DNA from: an uncultured Methylomonas sp. | GTDB lineage: Bacteria > Pseudomonadota > Gammaproteobacteria > Methylococcales > Methylomonadaceae | Length of the DNA: 64,000 nt | Direction: 5' to 3' | Assembly: GCA_936941155.1 (NCBI GenBank) | Contig: CAKZJE010000117.1 | Span: 1 to 64,000, forward strand | Shown: positions 27,990 to 37,967 of the stretch, one piece after another | Numbering within the stretch: the stretch's first letter is position 1 | Layout of the letters: each line of letters begins with the position of its first letter | Program-made: the position numbers and the translations under genes | The notes under the pieces: generated by a model | What the model saw: the letters and a program-made list of their open reading frames with translations, nothing else | What the model was told of the DNA's origin: nothing | Databases searched by the model: none

Positions 27990-28622
27990 TTAAACAAATA
28001 ACCAAGGTGCACGTTTTGCTCGCTCAGTTTCATACGCTTTAATTGTATCGGCTTCTTGCAAAGTTAAGGCAATATCATCTAAGCCGTTTAATAAACGATG
28101 TTTTCTATTGGCATCTATCGCAAACGCTATCGCTAAACCGTCTGGTGTAGTGATGGTTTGCGCGGCTAAATCAATCGTCAATTGATAACCATCAGCGATT
28201 TGTTTGAACAGCGAATCAACTACATCAGCACTTAATACAATTGGCAATAAGCCATTTTTGAAACAGTTATTGTAGAAAATATCGGCAAAACTCGGTGCAA
28301 TAATCGCTCGGAAGCCATAATCTTCTAAAGCCCAAGGCGCGTGTTCGCGTGAAGAGCCACAGCCAAAATTTTCGCGGGTTAATAAAATTTCCGCACCTTT
28401 ATATTGTGCTTGATTCAAGACGAAATCTTTGTTTAACGGGCGATTCGTGCAATCCATTTCCGGTTCGCCGCGATCTAAATAACGCCATTCGTCAAATAAA
28501 AATACGCCAAATCCAACGCGACGAATGGATTTTAAAAATTGTTTGGGAATAATGGCATCGGTATCAACGTTGGCTCTGTCTAAAGGCACAACTTTTGAGG
28601 TTAAGGTAGTAAAAGCTCGCAT
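27990..28622 (-). CDS. leuD: 3-isopropylmalate dehydratase small subunit
   Basis: LeuD forms the swivelling domain of isopropylmalate isomerase with LeuC. Motifs are [22 protein letters not shown] at the N terminus, [30 protein letters not shown] and [17 protein letters not shown]. It has 210 residues. Leucine operons normally run leuC-leuD-leuB with tight spacing. Here leuD is cut off from leuC by a DUF4365 cassette and from leuB by a Panacea pair, so it may need its own promoter; a TTGACA lies upstream at about 28669-28674, without a well-spaced -10. A second leuD 3' end survives near leuB. Confidence 0.96.
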   Translation of the reverse strand: MRAFTTLTSKVVPLDRANVDTDAIIPKQFLKSIRRVGFGVFLFDEWRYLDRGEPEMDCTNRPLNKDFVLNQAQYKGAEILLTRENFGCGSSREHAPWALEDYGFRAIIAPSFADIFYNNCFKNGLLPIVLSADVVDSLFKQIADGYQLTIDLAAQTITTPDGLAIAFAIDANRKHRLLNGLDDIALTLQEADTIKAYETERAKRAPWLFV

Positions 28623-28733
28623 TTTATTTATATTAAAAAATAGTGGTTTTATAGATTTACAATTTCTGTCAATTAAAGACTGTTTTTATATTTCAATCTC
28701 AATTTAGCTTTAAAGTTTTTATAATATGCTTAG

Positions 28734-29867
28734 CTATTCGGATACAACATGAAAGTTATCAGGATAATCAATAATAGAAGACCTACCTTCTTTTTCGATA
28801 CTTCCTTTACACTCTATAGGTAATCCATCTTTATGAGCATTAATAGCAGTATTGTAATCTTGCTCATGGAGTTTTATTTTTATTTTTCTTTTTTTACCAA
28901 AGTCATCAAAATTTAAGATAGTAATAACACCATCACCTTCTTGTTTTTCCCTGTGTAAAGCAATAATATAACCTTCTGCAAAGAAATCTTCTGGGTTTCT
29001 TTCGTAAAACTTATTTGATGCCTCTTTAATATAAGGCATCATGTTACTATCAAATAATAAATGTGTTTTTGTTGAAGGTTTATTAATCAATTCATTATAA
29101 AACCATGAAACATTTATTTCTGTTTGTTGGTAGCCTTGTTCATTTAATTCACCTGTAACAGCATCACATAGCAAAGCACTCACACCTTGAGAAACTACCT
29201 CTTCAAAAGATTCGAAGTAAAAGCGACCTCTTTTTATAGTTTCATTTGCAACATAATGTAGAGCATCAAGAGCCTCTAACATAGTAATGATAGATTGTCT
29301 TTCAAAGGGGTCTATATCAATTTGCTTTTGTTTTATTGCAATTGGTGAAATAACTTTTGTAATAAAACTTCCTCTTTCTGTTTGTCCTAATCTTAATGTT
29401 TTACTATATTCAGCTACTTGGCTATATTTTCTAGCTGGAAATAGAGCTTTTTTCTCAACAGTAGCACAAGCCCCCGCAATTACTAAACTTTTTGCTCTTT
29501 GAATTACAGATACTCCATATTCAAAAGGCAAAGAACTAGAGGTTTTATTCATCGGGTCAAATGTTCTTACCCTTATAACATCGCCAAGTGTCAATGTATC
29601 AATATCTTCGAGTAACTCTAATTGAGAACGACTTTCAGCAATAGCTAATGTTTTTATTGTTCTACTCATTGCATGAGAAAAATCACCTAAATTATAATCT
29701 TCTGGCAACCATATTCTGTATTTTTGTCCTTCTGCATTTAATTCCCAAATTGAAAATGTTTTATCAACTTGCTTAGCGCATTTCCAATCTTTAGATAGTA
29801 AATAACTTCGCAAATCTTTAGGAGATAAGGCATTGAATATTTTATCGTCAGTAATTTCAACTTTCAT
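28734..29867 (-). CDS. uncharacterised protein coupled to a DUF4365 protein (candidate defence gene)
   Basis: I do not recognise a named family for this 377-residue soluble protein. Its N-terminal 80 residues look like a small alpha/beta domain (DWKCAKQVDKTFSIWELN, then KYRIWLPEDY). An I-x-x-L-A-x-x-E-x-R-S segment follows, with LLEDIDTLTLGDVIRVR. The middle is helical (LEALDALHYVANETIKRG), and the C terminus has beta-rich KKRKIKIKL. No nuclease or ATPase signature is evident. It overlaps the DUF4365 gene by 4 bases. The segment is visibly more AT-rich than leuC, suggesting acquisition. A recognition or regulatory partner of the nuclease-like protein is plausible but unproven. Confidence 0.6.
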   Translation of the reverse strand: MKVEITDDKIFNALSPKDLRSYLLSKDWKCAKQVDKTFSIWELNAEGQKYRIWLPEDYNLGDFSHAMSRTIKTLAIAESRSQLELLEDIDTLTLGDVIRVRTFDPMNKTSSSLPFEYGVSVIQRAKSLVIAGACATVEKKALFPARKYSQVAEYSKTLRLGQTERGSFITKVISPIAIKQKQIDIDPFERQSIITMLEALDALHYVANETIKRGRFYFESFEEVVSQGVSALLCDAVTGELNEQGYQQTEINVSWFYNELINKPSTKTHLLFDSNMMPYIKEASNKFYERNPEDFFAEGYIIALHREKQEGDGVITILNFDDFGKKRKIKIKLHEQDYNTAINAHKDGLPIECKGSIEKEGRSSIIDYPDNFHVVSE

Positions 29868-30373
29868 AATTCCTCCCCGTTTGCTAGTTTATTCATTAAG
29901 TTTCTAAGCGTTTCAATCGTTATTATTTGTGAGGTAGGTATCTTTATTGAAACAGTTGTAGTATTTGAAGTATCCGGCATTCCTTTTAAAGACACCCAAT
30001 AAGCAAGATGATTTAGAGTAATTGAATTTTCATTCTGTTGTATCCAGTGTTCGCAATTTTCAGGAGTATGTACAACAATCAATATCCTAGGATTCATGCA
30101 ATGTCTGCGTAAATCATTATAGTTTTTTAAAGATAAAGGATAAGTCAGATATTCGCCATCTGGATGATGTGCATATGTGCATTTTAATTGAACTCTTAAA
30201 CTTTCAAAGAGAGGGAATGTCTTATCATCCCCTCGTTGCATAATTGAACAATCAACACTATCTTCATCTAGTCTTATTTCTTCTAATGAATATCCTGCCA
30301 CAGTAGAAATTGCATGAACATAAGCAATACTAAACTGTTGTTGCAAGCTCGTTTTTGAGAAATGAAAACTCAT
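29864..30373 (-). CDS. DUF4365 protein, predicted PD-(D/E)XK-like nuclease
   Basis: The 169-residue protein matches the DUF4365 pattern: FSIAYVHAISTVAGYSLEE with an early acidic residue, then DEDSVDCSI, then LRVQLKCTY. The D followed by Q-x-K is the layout of a restriction-endonuclease-like active site, with Gln in place of the usual Glu. YPLSLKNYNDLR, PRILIVVHTPENCEHW and HLAYWVSLKGMP complete the family look. It precedes and overlaps the 377-residue gene. Both sit between leuC and leuD on the operon strand, 32 bases after leuC. Catalysis is inferred from fold only. Confidence 0.68.
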   Translation of the reverse strand: MSFHFSKTSLQQQFSIAYVHAISTVAGYSLEEIRLDEDSVDCSIMQRGDDKTFPLFESLRVQLKCTYAHHPDGEYLTYPLSLKNYNDLRRHCMNPRILIVVHTPENCEHWIQQNENSITLNHLAYWVSLKGMPDTSNTTTVSIKIPTSQIITIETLRNLMNKLANGEEL

Positions 30374-30405
30374 TAGTTATCCTAAGTTTATGCTACTCTG
30401 TAATT

Positions 30406-31809
30406 CTATATGCTTCTTGCATCCACAAACCGCCCCGCAATCGCCGCTGCTGCTGCCATAGCCGGACTGACTAAATGTGTACGACCACCATAACCTTGCC
30501 GCCCTTCAAAATTGCGATTAGAAGTCGAAGCACAACGTTCACCGACTTCCAGCCTATCAGCATTCATTGCCAAGCACATGGAACAACCCGGATCGCGCCA
30601 TTCAAATCCTGCTTCGATAAAAATTTTATCCAAACCTTCTTGTTCGGCTTGCAACTTCACTAAACCAGAACCCGGCACAATTAACACTTGTTTCACATTT
30701 GCCGCTTTGGTTTTGCCTTTCGCCACTTCTGCTGCCGCGCGTAAATCTTCAATCCGCGAATTGGTACAAGAGCCGATAAACACTTTGTCAATCGCAATAT
30801 CGGTAATCGCTTGCCCAGCTTCTAAGCCCATATATTCCAAAGCACGAACCATGCTGTCACGTTTAATGCTATCGCTTTCATCAGCAGGGTTGGGTACATA
30901 GCCATCAACCGCAACGACTAATTCAGGCGAAGTTCCCCAAGTGACTTGCGGTTTAATATCCGCAGCATCCAACTCAACCACTTTATCGAACTTGGCATCA
31001 GCATCAGAATGCAGTTTTTGCCATGCACGTTCTGCCATAAACCAATGTTCACCATTTGGAGAAAAAGGACGGTCTCGGTAATAATCAATAGTCACATCAT
31101 CAACCGCAATCAAACCAGTCCGCGCTCCGGCTTCAATCGCCATATTGCAAACAGTCATCCGTCCTTCCATCGACAAGGCAGCAATCGCTTCGCCTGCAAA
31201 CTCAATCGCATAGCCGTTGCCGCCTGCGGTGCCGATTTTGCCAATAATCGCTAATACGATGTCTTTTGCTGTCACGCCGGCGGATACATGACCGTTGACT
31301 TTTATCAGCAAGTTTTTGGATTTTTTCTGCACCAAACATTGCGTCGCTAAAGCGTGTTCAACTTCCGATGTGCCAATGCCAAACGCTAACGCGCCGGATG
31401 CGCCATGCGTGGAAGTGTGCGAATCACCGCAAACAACGGTCATACCCGGTAAAGTTGCGCCTTGTTCGGGCCCTATGACATGCACAATCCCTTGCCGTAC
31501 GTCGCCCATATCAAATTCGGTAATGCCAAATTCTGCGCAGTTTTTATCCAAAGTTTCCACTTGCAATTTCGCAATCGGATCAGTAATCCCTTTGTCTCTA
31601 TCAATCGTCGGCACATTGTGGTCTGCCACCGCTAGATTTCGCGCTTGTCGCCAAGGTTGTCTGCCTGCTAACCGCAAACCATCAAATGCTTGCGGCGATG
31701 TCACTTCATGCACCAATTGCCGATCAATATAAATCAACGCCGAGCCATCTTCTTGGGTAGTGACAACGTGGTCTTGCCACAATTTATCGTATAAAGTTTG
31801 TCCTGCCAT
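30406..31809 (-). CDS. leuC: 3-isopropylmalate dehydratase large subunit
   Basis: LeuC is the aconitase-like catalytic subunit that isomerises 2-isopropylmalate to 3-isopropylmalate using a 4Fe-4S cluster. The cluster ligands are C348 ([13 protein letters not shown]), C409 and C412 ([11 protein letters not shown]). Other family features are DHNVPT near residue 63 and [12 protein letters not shown] near 127. The 467-residue length is standard. Its ATG overlaps the stop of the upstream Uma2 gene (TAATG), so it is probably translated from that transcript. The partner leuD is 1.8 kb downstream beyond the DUF4365 cassette. Confidence 0.97.
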   Translation of the reverse strand: MAGQTLYDKLWQDHVVTTQEDGSALIYIDRQLVHEVTSPQAFDGLRLAGRQPWRQARNLAVADHNVPTIDRDKGITDPIAKLQVETLDKNCAEFGITEFDMGDVRQGIVHVIGPEQGATLPGMTVVCGDSHTSTHGASGALAFGIGTSEVEHALATQCLVQKKSKNLLIKVNGHVSAGVTAKDIVLAIIGKIGTAGGNGYAIEFAGEAIAALSMEGRMTVCNMAIEAGARTGLIAVDDVTIDYYRDRPFSPNGEHWFMAERAWQKLHSDADAKFDKVVELDAADIKPQVTWGTSPELVVAVDGYVPNPADESDSIKRDSMVRALEYMGLEAGQAITDIAIDKVFIGSCTNSRIEDLRAAAEVAKGKTKAANVKQVLIVPGSGLVKLQAEQEGLDKIFIEAGFEWRDPGCSMCLAMNADRLEVGERCASTSNRNFEGRQGYGGRTHLVSPAMAAAAAIAGRFVDARSI

Positions 31810-32426
31810 TATATTTCCTGTTCAATTTTAACGTGAGGGTTGGCTAAAAACTGCTGCATGTCTTCATTATTGACTTGATAATACACATCCGCCACCGCAA
31901 CCGTTAAGCCTATCGAATCAAAAGTGATGTTTTCACCCTGATAATAAAAGCTTGATTGCCAACCTTCTTTTCTTCTAAAGACTTCGATTTCACAAAAATC
32001 CTGTTCAATCAACACATATTCTTCTAAAGTCGGAATATTTTGATACGACAGCCGTTTTAACATTTTGTCGCGTTGCCGTGTAGATTTTGAAAGCACTTCA
32101 ATAATTAAAACGGGTTGCGTTTTATAATAAGCATTTTCATTGTCTTTCTGACACACCACCATGACATCAGGATAAAAAGCCTTGCGATGGGTGATTTTCA
32201 CTTTCATGTCATTGATATAAGCAAAACACGGCAACTGATTTGCTCGAATATAAGTCATCAACACAAATAACAGGTTGGTGGAAATTTTATTATGATTATC
32301 ACTTGCCCCCGCCATTGCGAATAATTCGCCATCAATATATTCATGCTTGATTTCGGCATCCTGTTCTGCAAGCAGATAGTCTTCCATCGTTAACAAAGAT
32401 TTTGATTGCTCAAATTGTGCTGACAT
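31809..32426 (-). CDS. Uma2 family nuclease-like protein, copy 3
   Basis: A 205-residue Uma2 protein, with [20 protein letters not shown] at the N terminus, [38 protein letters not shown] with the catalytic-type glutamate, and [10 protein letters not shown]. It is close in layout to copy 2 (11656-12246). The stop codon shares a base with the leuC start, so leuC translation may depend on it. A 28-base palindrome separates it from adk. Role unknown. Confidence 0.88.
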   Translation of the reverse strand: MSAQFEQSKSLLTMEDYLLAEQDAEIKHEYIDGELFAMAGASDNHNKISTNLLFVLMTYIRANQLPCFAYINDMKVKITHRKAFYPDVMVVCQKDNENAYYKTQPVLIIEVLSKSTRQRDKMLKRLSYQNIPTLEEYVLIEQDFCEIEVFRRKEGWQSSFYYQGENITFDSIGLTVAVADVYYQVNNEDMQQFLANPHVKIEQEI

Positions 32427-32438
32427 GAAGTTTCTCCA

Positions 32439-32466
32439 GTAGAGACGTAAAATTTTACGTCTCTAC
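32439..32466. repeat. 28-bp perfect palindrome, GTAGAGACG family, copy 1
   Basis: GTAGAGACGTAAAA followed by its exact inverse TTTTACGTCTCTAC forms a perfect 28-base palindrome between the adk stop and the Uma2 start. A closely similar palindrome sits inside the CHAT gene at 60503-60530. It resembles small dispersed palindromes common in cyanobacteria and large sulfur bacteria. As RNA it would form a hairpin with an AT-rich tip. Confidence 0.8.
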
Positions 32467-32475
32467 AATCAATCG

Positions 32476-33138
<663 letters not shown>

Positions 33139-33262
33139 TTACTCCTGCGTTAAGTAAGAAGTAATAAAAAGCGATTAACAAAATTGTCTATTCTATCCCA
33201 AATGCATCGAATTTAGTTAGACTTTAGGAAAAAATAATGCTAGTCGGGAAAAAGCGGCATGA

Positions 33263-34093
33263 TTAAAACAAAGCGGCAATATCTGCTTCTCTAAAATAGT
33301 ATTTTTCACTGCAAAACTCGCAATTCACTTCAATATTGCCACGCTCTAACAAAATTTCACTTAATTCTGCTTTACCAAAGGTGCGTAATGTATTGGAGAT
33401 TTTTTCCCGTGAACAAGAACAGCTAAATTCCACTGTTTCTGCCGGATAAATCCTAACGTGTTCTTCATTAAATAATCGGTACAGCACATCTTCGCAATCC
33501 AAATTGAGTAATTCCGCTTCAGTAATAGTGCTGGCTAAGGTTTCAATGCGTTCCCAATCAGCTTCGTAACCGACTTGCGCAGGCAGTTCTTGCAACAATA
33601 AACCGACTGCATGAGTTTGATTTGCAAATAACCATAAGCGCGTTTGCAGTTGCTCAGATTGCATAAAATAAGTGTGCAGCATTTCTGCCAGAGAGTTTCC
33701 TTCTAATGCGACAACCCCTTGATAAGGCGCGGCATTTTCAGATTCCACTGTCAACACCAAACGTCCTTGCCCCATCATTTCAGGCAACGTGTGGGTCGTC
33801 ACTTCGCTGTTATAACGCACTAAGCCTCTAATTTTGTGATCATGGCTACAGTGCGCGACTAAACTGTGTAATGAGCCATCACCTTGTGCTTGCAGAATCA
33901 TTGTTCCTTCAAATTTAATGGTCGCAGACAGTAATACCACCGCCGCTAATGCTTGCCCTAGCTGACTTTCTACGGCTGAATTTAAGTTTTGATGATGTTT
34001 TGTGGCTTGCCAGCTGTCTTGCAAACGCACCCATTCACCGCGCACACCGACTTCTTCAAATAAAAAACGTCGTAAACAATCTTGCTCTTTCAT
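33263..34093 (-). CDS. hslO: redox-regulated chaperone Hsp33
   Basis: Hsp33 is a cytoplasmic holdase switched on by oxidation. Its zinc-binding redox switch is complete: C225 and C227 (SCSC) plus C258 and C261 (CEFC). The N-terminal domain shows the family segments LGQALAAVVLLSATIKFEGTM and SLHSLVAHCSHDHKIRGLVRY. At 276 residues it is slightly shorter than the E. coli protein. It is divergent from msrA, another oxidative-damage gene, with 78 bases between them. Confidence 0.95.
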   Translation of the reverse strand: MKEQDCLRRFLFEEVGVRGEWVRLQDSWQATKHHQNLNSAVESQLGQALAAVVLLSATIKFEGTMILQAQGDGSLHSLVAHCSHDHKIRGLVRYNSEVTTHTLPEMMGQGRLVLTVESENAAPYQGVVALEGNSLAEMLHTYFMQSEQLQTRLWLFANQTHAVGLLLQELPAQVGYEADWERIETLASTITEAELLNLDCEDVLYRLFNEEHVRIYPAETVEFSCSCSREKISNTLRTFGKAELSEILLERGNIEVNCEFCSEKYYFREADIAALF

Positions 34094-34171
34094 AGTTTCT
34101 TGTATCTAAAATAACCAATCACATTATAAACTTAGCACCTAACAACCTTTATCGCTGTCAGGAGCAACCTT

Positions 34172-34801
34172 ATGTTTTCTACCACGCAAAAAAATATTTT
34201 TCTTTCGCCAGAATCTGCATTAACAGGACGCAGCACGCCCATGCCACACGCAGATAAACATTTTGTCTCTGGCAATTCTATCACACCGCCGTTTTCTGAA
34301 TTGTTACAACAAGCATGGTTTGGGCTTGGATGTTTTTGGGGAGCTGAACGTAAATTTTGGCAACAAACAGGTGTTTTTAATACCGCAGTGGGCTATGCAG
34401 GCGGCTATACGCCTAATCCGACTTACGATGAATTATGCACAGGAAAAACAGGGCACGCTGAAGTAGTTCAAGTGGTGTTTGATCCTGAGAGGATCAGCTA
34501 TCAACAATTGCTGGAGTTATTTTGGCAATCACACAATCCAACGCAAGGCATGAGGCAAGGCAATGATGTTGGCACACAATACCGATCCGTTATTTATACA
34601 CAGTCGCAAGAACAACAACTTGCGGCAATCGCATCAAAAGCACATTATCAAGCTAAATTACATGCGGCGGGATTGGGTGAAATTACGACGGAAATTTGTC
34701 CCGCTCCCATTTTTTATTATGCAGAAACGTATCATCAGCAATATTTGGCAAAAAATCCGAATGGCTATTGCGGATTAGGTGGTGTTGGGGTTGCGTTTTA
34801 A
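34172..34801 (+). CDS. msrA: peptide methionine sulfoxide reductase MsrA
   Basis: MsrA reduces the S-epimer of methionine sulfoxide in proteins. The catalytic cysteine C54 is in [37 protein letters not shown] and the C-terminal [11 protein letters not shown] carrying a resolving cysteine complete the family. At 209 residues it has the roughly 45-residue N-terminal extension seen in E. coli MsrA. An AGGAG site precedes the ATG. No MsrB domain is fused. Confidence 0.96.
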   Translation: MFSTTQKNIFLSPESALTGRSTPMPHADKHFVSGNSITPPFSELLQQAWFGLGCFWGAERKFWQQTGVFNTAVGYAGGYTPNPTYDELCTGKTGHAEVVQVVFDPERISYQQLLELFWQSHNPTQGMRQGNDVGTQYRSVIYTQSQEQQLAAIASKAHYQAKLHAAGLGEITTEICPAPIFYYAETYHQQYLAKNPNGYCGLGGVGVAF

Positions 34802-34810
34802 ATTTCAAAT

Positions 34811-34858
34811 TGTAGGTTTGGATTTATCCGAACAATGCGAATTTGTCGCACCTACAAA
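34811..34858. repeat. short palindromic repeat after msrA
   Basis: The outer arms TTGTAGGT and ACCTACAA are exact inverses 48 bases apart, and the inside carries GGATTTATCCGAACAATGCG with weaker complementarity. It resembles the TTGTAGG-bounded intergenic repeats common in Thiotrichales and cyanobacteria. It starts 10 bases after the msrA stop and could act as its terminator. Confidence 0.55.
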
Positions 34859-34910
34859 AAATATCCATACTTTGAACGCTATGTTTGATTACATATTAAA
34901 AATCAAAATC

Positions 34911-35021
34911 AGAAAATTTTTTCAAGACGACCAGTCGTCTTAAAAAATTTCTGCAACTTAAACTTATACTTGAGTCGCTTTCGTAGCTACGATTTAGTGT
35001 TTTGAGTGTAAAGTGCGTTAC
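34911..35021. repeat. dispersed ~105-bp repeat, copy A (upstream of gyrA)
   Basis: This AT-rich stretch aligns along most of its length with 59915-60017. Shared blocks in order: ACGACC(A/G)GTCGTCTTAAAAA, a TGC(G)..AACTT segment, a TAGCTA-centred palindrome, and TGTAAAGTGCGT. Here the two internal palindromes are AAGACGAC/GTCGTCTT and TCGTAGCTACGA. Between them, the 34802-35247 gap holds no gene; the rest of it contains the gyrA promoter and leader. Confidence 0.75.
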
Positions 35022-35090
35022 ATATATCAAAAGTACAGACTTCCATTTTTTTTCAATTACAAATCACTCTTGCAAGGCACACTCAGTTTT

Positions 35091-35121
35091 TTGCCATTCA
35101 CAAGCCATAATTTGGTATAAT
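35091..35121 (+). promoter_or_regulatory. candidate sigma-70 promoter for gyrA
   Basis: TATAAT (35116-35121) is preceded by TGG, an extended -10, with TTGCCA (35091-35096) 19 bases upstream. A transcript from here would have a leader of about 120 bases before the gyrA ATG. Confidence 0.5.
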
Positions 35122-35247
35122 TAGAGAGTTTATTAAAACCTTTTACCCCACCACTGTTATAAGGATTTTTACGCCGTGTTGGGGGTTTAAATAAAGGAAT
35201 TCCCTTGAATCTAAGGACTGTTCGATTTTCATAACGCTCACGGAATT

Positions 35248-37881
35248 ATGTCAGACTTCGCAAAAGAAATTATCCCCGTCAATCTCGAAGACGAGATGAA
35301 ACAATCCTACCTTGATTATGCGATGAGCGTCATCATCGGTCGGGCTCTTCCAGATGTTCGTGATGGCTTAAAACCTGTACACCGCCGCGTGTTATATGCC
35401 ATGCACGAAGAAGGCAATGATTGGAACAAAGCCTATAAAAAATCCGCCCGTATCGTCGGTAACGTGATGGGGAAATATCACCCGCACGGCGATATGGCGA
35501 TTTATGACACGATGGTGCGAATGGCGCAAACCTTTTCGATGCGTTATGTGTTGATTGACGGACAAGGAAACTTTGGTTCCGTTGATGGTGATCCTCCAGC
35601 CGCGCAACGTTATACCGAGGTGCGCTTGGCAAAAATCTCGCATGATTTATTAGCTGATATTGATAAAGAAACCGTTGATTTTGTTCCAAACTATGACGAA
35701 TCTGAATCAGAACCCAGCGTTTTGCCGACCCGCATTCCAACGTTATTGATTAACGGCTCATCGGGTATCGCTGTTGGGATGGCGACCAATATTCCGCCGC
35801 ATAATTTATCAGAAGTCGTCTCAGCGTGTTTAGCTTTGATTGATAATCCTGAGCTGACCATTCCTGAATTGATGCACTACATTCCGGGCCCTGATTTCCC
35901 CACCGCAGGATTTATCAACGGCTCATCAGGTATTTATGATGCGTATGGCACAGGACGCGGCAAAATTTATTTACGGGCGCGTTGTCATTTTGAAGAATTT
36001 GGCGAACAAGGTCGACAAGCGATTATCACTACCGAATTACCGTATCAAGTCAACAAAGCCACGCTGCAAATCAAAATTGCCGATTTGGTGAAAGAAGGCA
36101 AACTGGAGGGCATTTCGGGGATTCGTGATGAATCCGATAAAGACGGAATGCGCTTGGTGATTGAACTCAAACGCGGCGAAGTTCCCGAAGTCGTGTTGAA
36201 CAATCTCTACAAACAAACGCAACTGCAAACCGTGTTCGGCTTGAATATGGTCGCCATTTCCAATGGTCGTCCGTATTGCATGAATTTAAAAGACATTCTG
36301 GTCGCTTTCATCAATCATCGCCGCGAAATTGTCACCCGCAGAACCATTTATTTGCTGCGCAAAGCGCGTGACAGAGCGCATATCTTAGAAGGTTTGGCGG
36401 TCGCACTGTCGAATATTGACGAAATGATTGCCTTGATTAAAAGTTCAAAAACTTCTGCTGAGGCAAAAGAAGGCTTGTTGGCACAAACCTGGAATACAGG
36501 ATTAGTCGCTAAGTTATTAGAAAATGCCGATGCAGACCGCTCGCGTCCTGATGATTTGCCTGCGGAATTTGGCATTCATGGCGGCAGTTACAAACTTTCT
36601 GAAATCCAAGCGCAAGCGATTTTAGAATTGCGTTTGCATCGTTTAACTGGATTAGAGCAAGATAAATTACTGGCGGAATATCAGCAATTATTGGAATTGA
36701 TTGATGGTTATTTGGCGATTCTGGCAAGCGATGTCCGTTTGATGGAAGTGATTAAGGAAGAATTGGAACTTATTAAAGCCGAATACAGCGACAAACGCCG
36801 CACGGAAATTATCCAAGATTATTCTAACTTGTCCGCCGAAGATTTAATTACCGAAGAAGATATGGTCGTCACCATGTCGCATGAAGGTTATGTGAAATCG
36901 CAACCGTTGACCGATTACAAAGCGCAACGGCGCGGCGGACGCGGCAAATCAGCGACCGCGACCAAAGAAGAAGATTTTATTGATAAGCTGATTATTGCCA
37001 ACACCCACGACACGATTTTGTGTTTCTCCTCCGCTGGCAAAGTCTATTGGCTGAAAGTCTATGAATTGCCTGTAGGAAGTCGTGGCGCGCGCGGCAAACC
37101 GTTTGTTAATTTGTTGCCCTTGGAAGCAGGCGAAAAAATCAACGCCATGCTGACGGTGCGCGAATACAGCGATGACAAGTTTATTTTCATGGCAACTTCT
37201 GCGGGAACTGTGAAGAAAACCCCATTGAAAGAATTTGAACGGCAACGCACTACTGGCAAAATTGCGATAGATTTACACGAAGGCGATACGCTGGTCGGTG
37301 TGGCGGTGACGGATGGACAACAAAATGTGATGTTGTTCAGCAGTGATGGCAAAGCGATTTGTTTCAACGAAACCGATGTGCGCTCGATGGGGCGTTCTGC
37401 GGCAGGTGTGCGCGGGATTCGCTTGCGAGAAAGCGATAAAGTCATCGCGCTGATTATTTCCAGCGAAGGCACAGTGTTAAGCATTACTGAAAATGGTTTT
37501 GGCAAACGCACGCTGGTGGAAAAATTCAATCCGCAAGGGCGCGGCGGTCAAGGCGTGATTGCGATTCAAACCTCGGAACGCAACGGGCAAGTGGTTGGTA
37601 CGTTGTTGGTGAATGATACCGATGAAATTATGCTAATTACCGATGGCGGCATTTTGGTCAGAACGCGGGTGGCGGAAATTTCTGTGGTGGGTCGAAATGC
37701 GCAGGGAGTCACGATTATTCGTTTGGATAAAGGCGAGAAAGTGGTTGGTGTAGATAGGTTAGATGGTTTGGCTGAGGAAGAAAGTGATGCTTTAGATGAT
37801 GCCGTTACTGATGATGTAAATGCAGAATCTGATGCAGTGCTAGATTTAGATAATAAAACGCCTGATGATGAAATTCAGTGA
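35248..37881 (+). CDS. gyrA: DNA gyrase subunit A
   Basis: GyrA cuts and rejoins DNA during negative supercoiling, together with GyrB. The active-site tyrosine is Y122 in [10 protein letters not shown]. The GyrA box QRRGGRGKS is present in the C-terminal beta-pinwheel. The 877-residue length is normal. In the quinolone-contact loop [10 protein letters not shown], residue 83 (E. coli numbering coincides) is Met, where E. coli has Ser; D87 is retained. The C terminus ends in a long acidic tail. It heads the conserved gyrA-serC-pheA-hisC-tyrA-aroA-cmk-rpsA order, although accessory genes separate it from serC. Confidence 0.98.
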   Translation: MSDFAKEIIPVNLEDEMKQSYLDYAMSVIIGRALPDVRDGLKPVHRRVLYAMHEEGNDWNKAYKKSARIVGNVMGKYHPHGDMAIYDTMVRMAQTFSMRYVLIDGQGNFGSVDGDPPAAQRYTEVRLAKISHDLLADIDKETVDFVPNYDESESEPSVLPTRIPTLLINGSSGIAVGMATNIPPHNLSEVVSACLALIDNPELTIPELMHYIPGPDFPTAGFINGSSGIYDAYGTGRGKIYLRARCHFEEFGEQGRQAIITTELPYQVNKATLQIKIADLVKEGKLEGISGIRDESDKDGMRLVIELKRGEVPEVVLNNLYKQTQLQTVFGLNMVAISNGRPYCMNLKDILVAFINHRREIVTRRTIYLLRKARDRAHILEGLAVALSNIDEMIALIKSSKTSAEAKEGLLAQTWNTGLVAKLLENADADRSRPDDLPAEFGIHGGSYKLSEIQAQAILELRLHRLTGLEQDKLLAEYQQLLELIDGYLAILASDVRLMEVIKEELELIKAEYSDKRRTEIIQDYSNLSAEDLITEEDMVVTMSHEGYVKSQPLTDYKAQRRGGRGKSATATKEEDFIDKLIIANTHDTILCFSSAGKVYWLKVYELPVGSRGARGKPFVNLLPLEAGEKINAMLTVREYSDDKFIFMATSAGTVKKTPLKEFERQRTTGKIAIDLHEGDTLVGVAVTDGQQNVMLFSSDGKAICFNETDVRSMGRSAAGVRGIRLRESDKVIALIISSEGTVLSITENGFGKRTLVEKFNPQGRGGQGVIAIQTSERNGQVVGTLLVNDTDEIMLITDGGILVRTRVAEISVVGRNAQGVTIIRLDKGEKVVGVDRLDGLAEEESDALDDAVTDDVNAESDAVLDLDNKTPDDEIQ

Positions 37882-37967
37882 TCGTCGTTAAGTGAAGACT
37901 TCTAATTCGGTTAGGAAGTAAATTTAAAAATCAGAATCGTTAGTGTAATTATTAAAGGCAATTCAAT

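Noticed and set aside
28720-30420. Possible direct-repeat scar around the DUF4365 cassette (ATATGCTT near 28724 and 30409)
   Set aside because: Only about 8 bases are shared in AT-rich DNA, well within chance; unlike the leuD scar there is no coding match.
37896-37920. Hairpin ACTTCTAA/TTAGGAAGT after gyrA as a terminator
   Set aside because: The stem has a bulge, few G-C pairs and no T run, so it is too weak to call.
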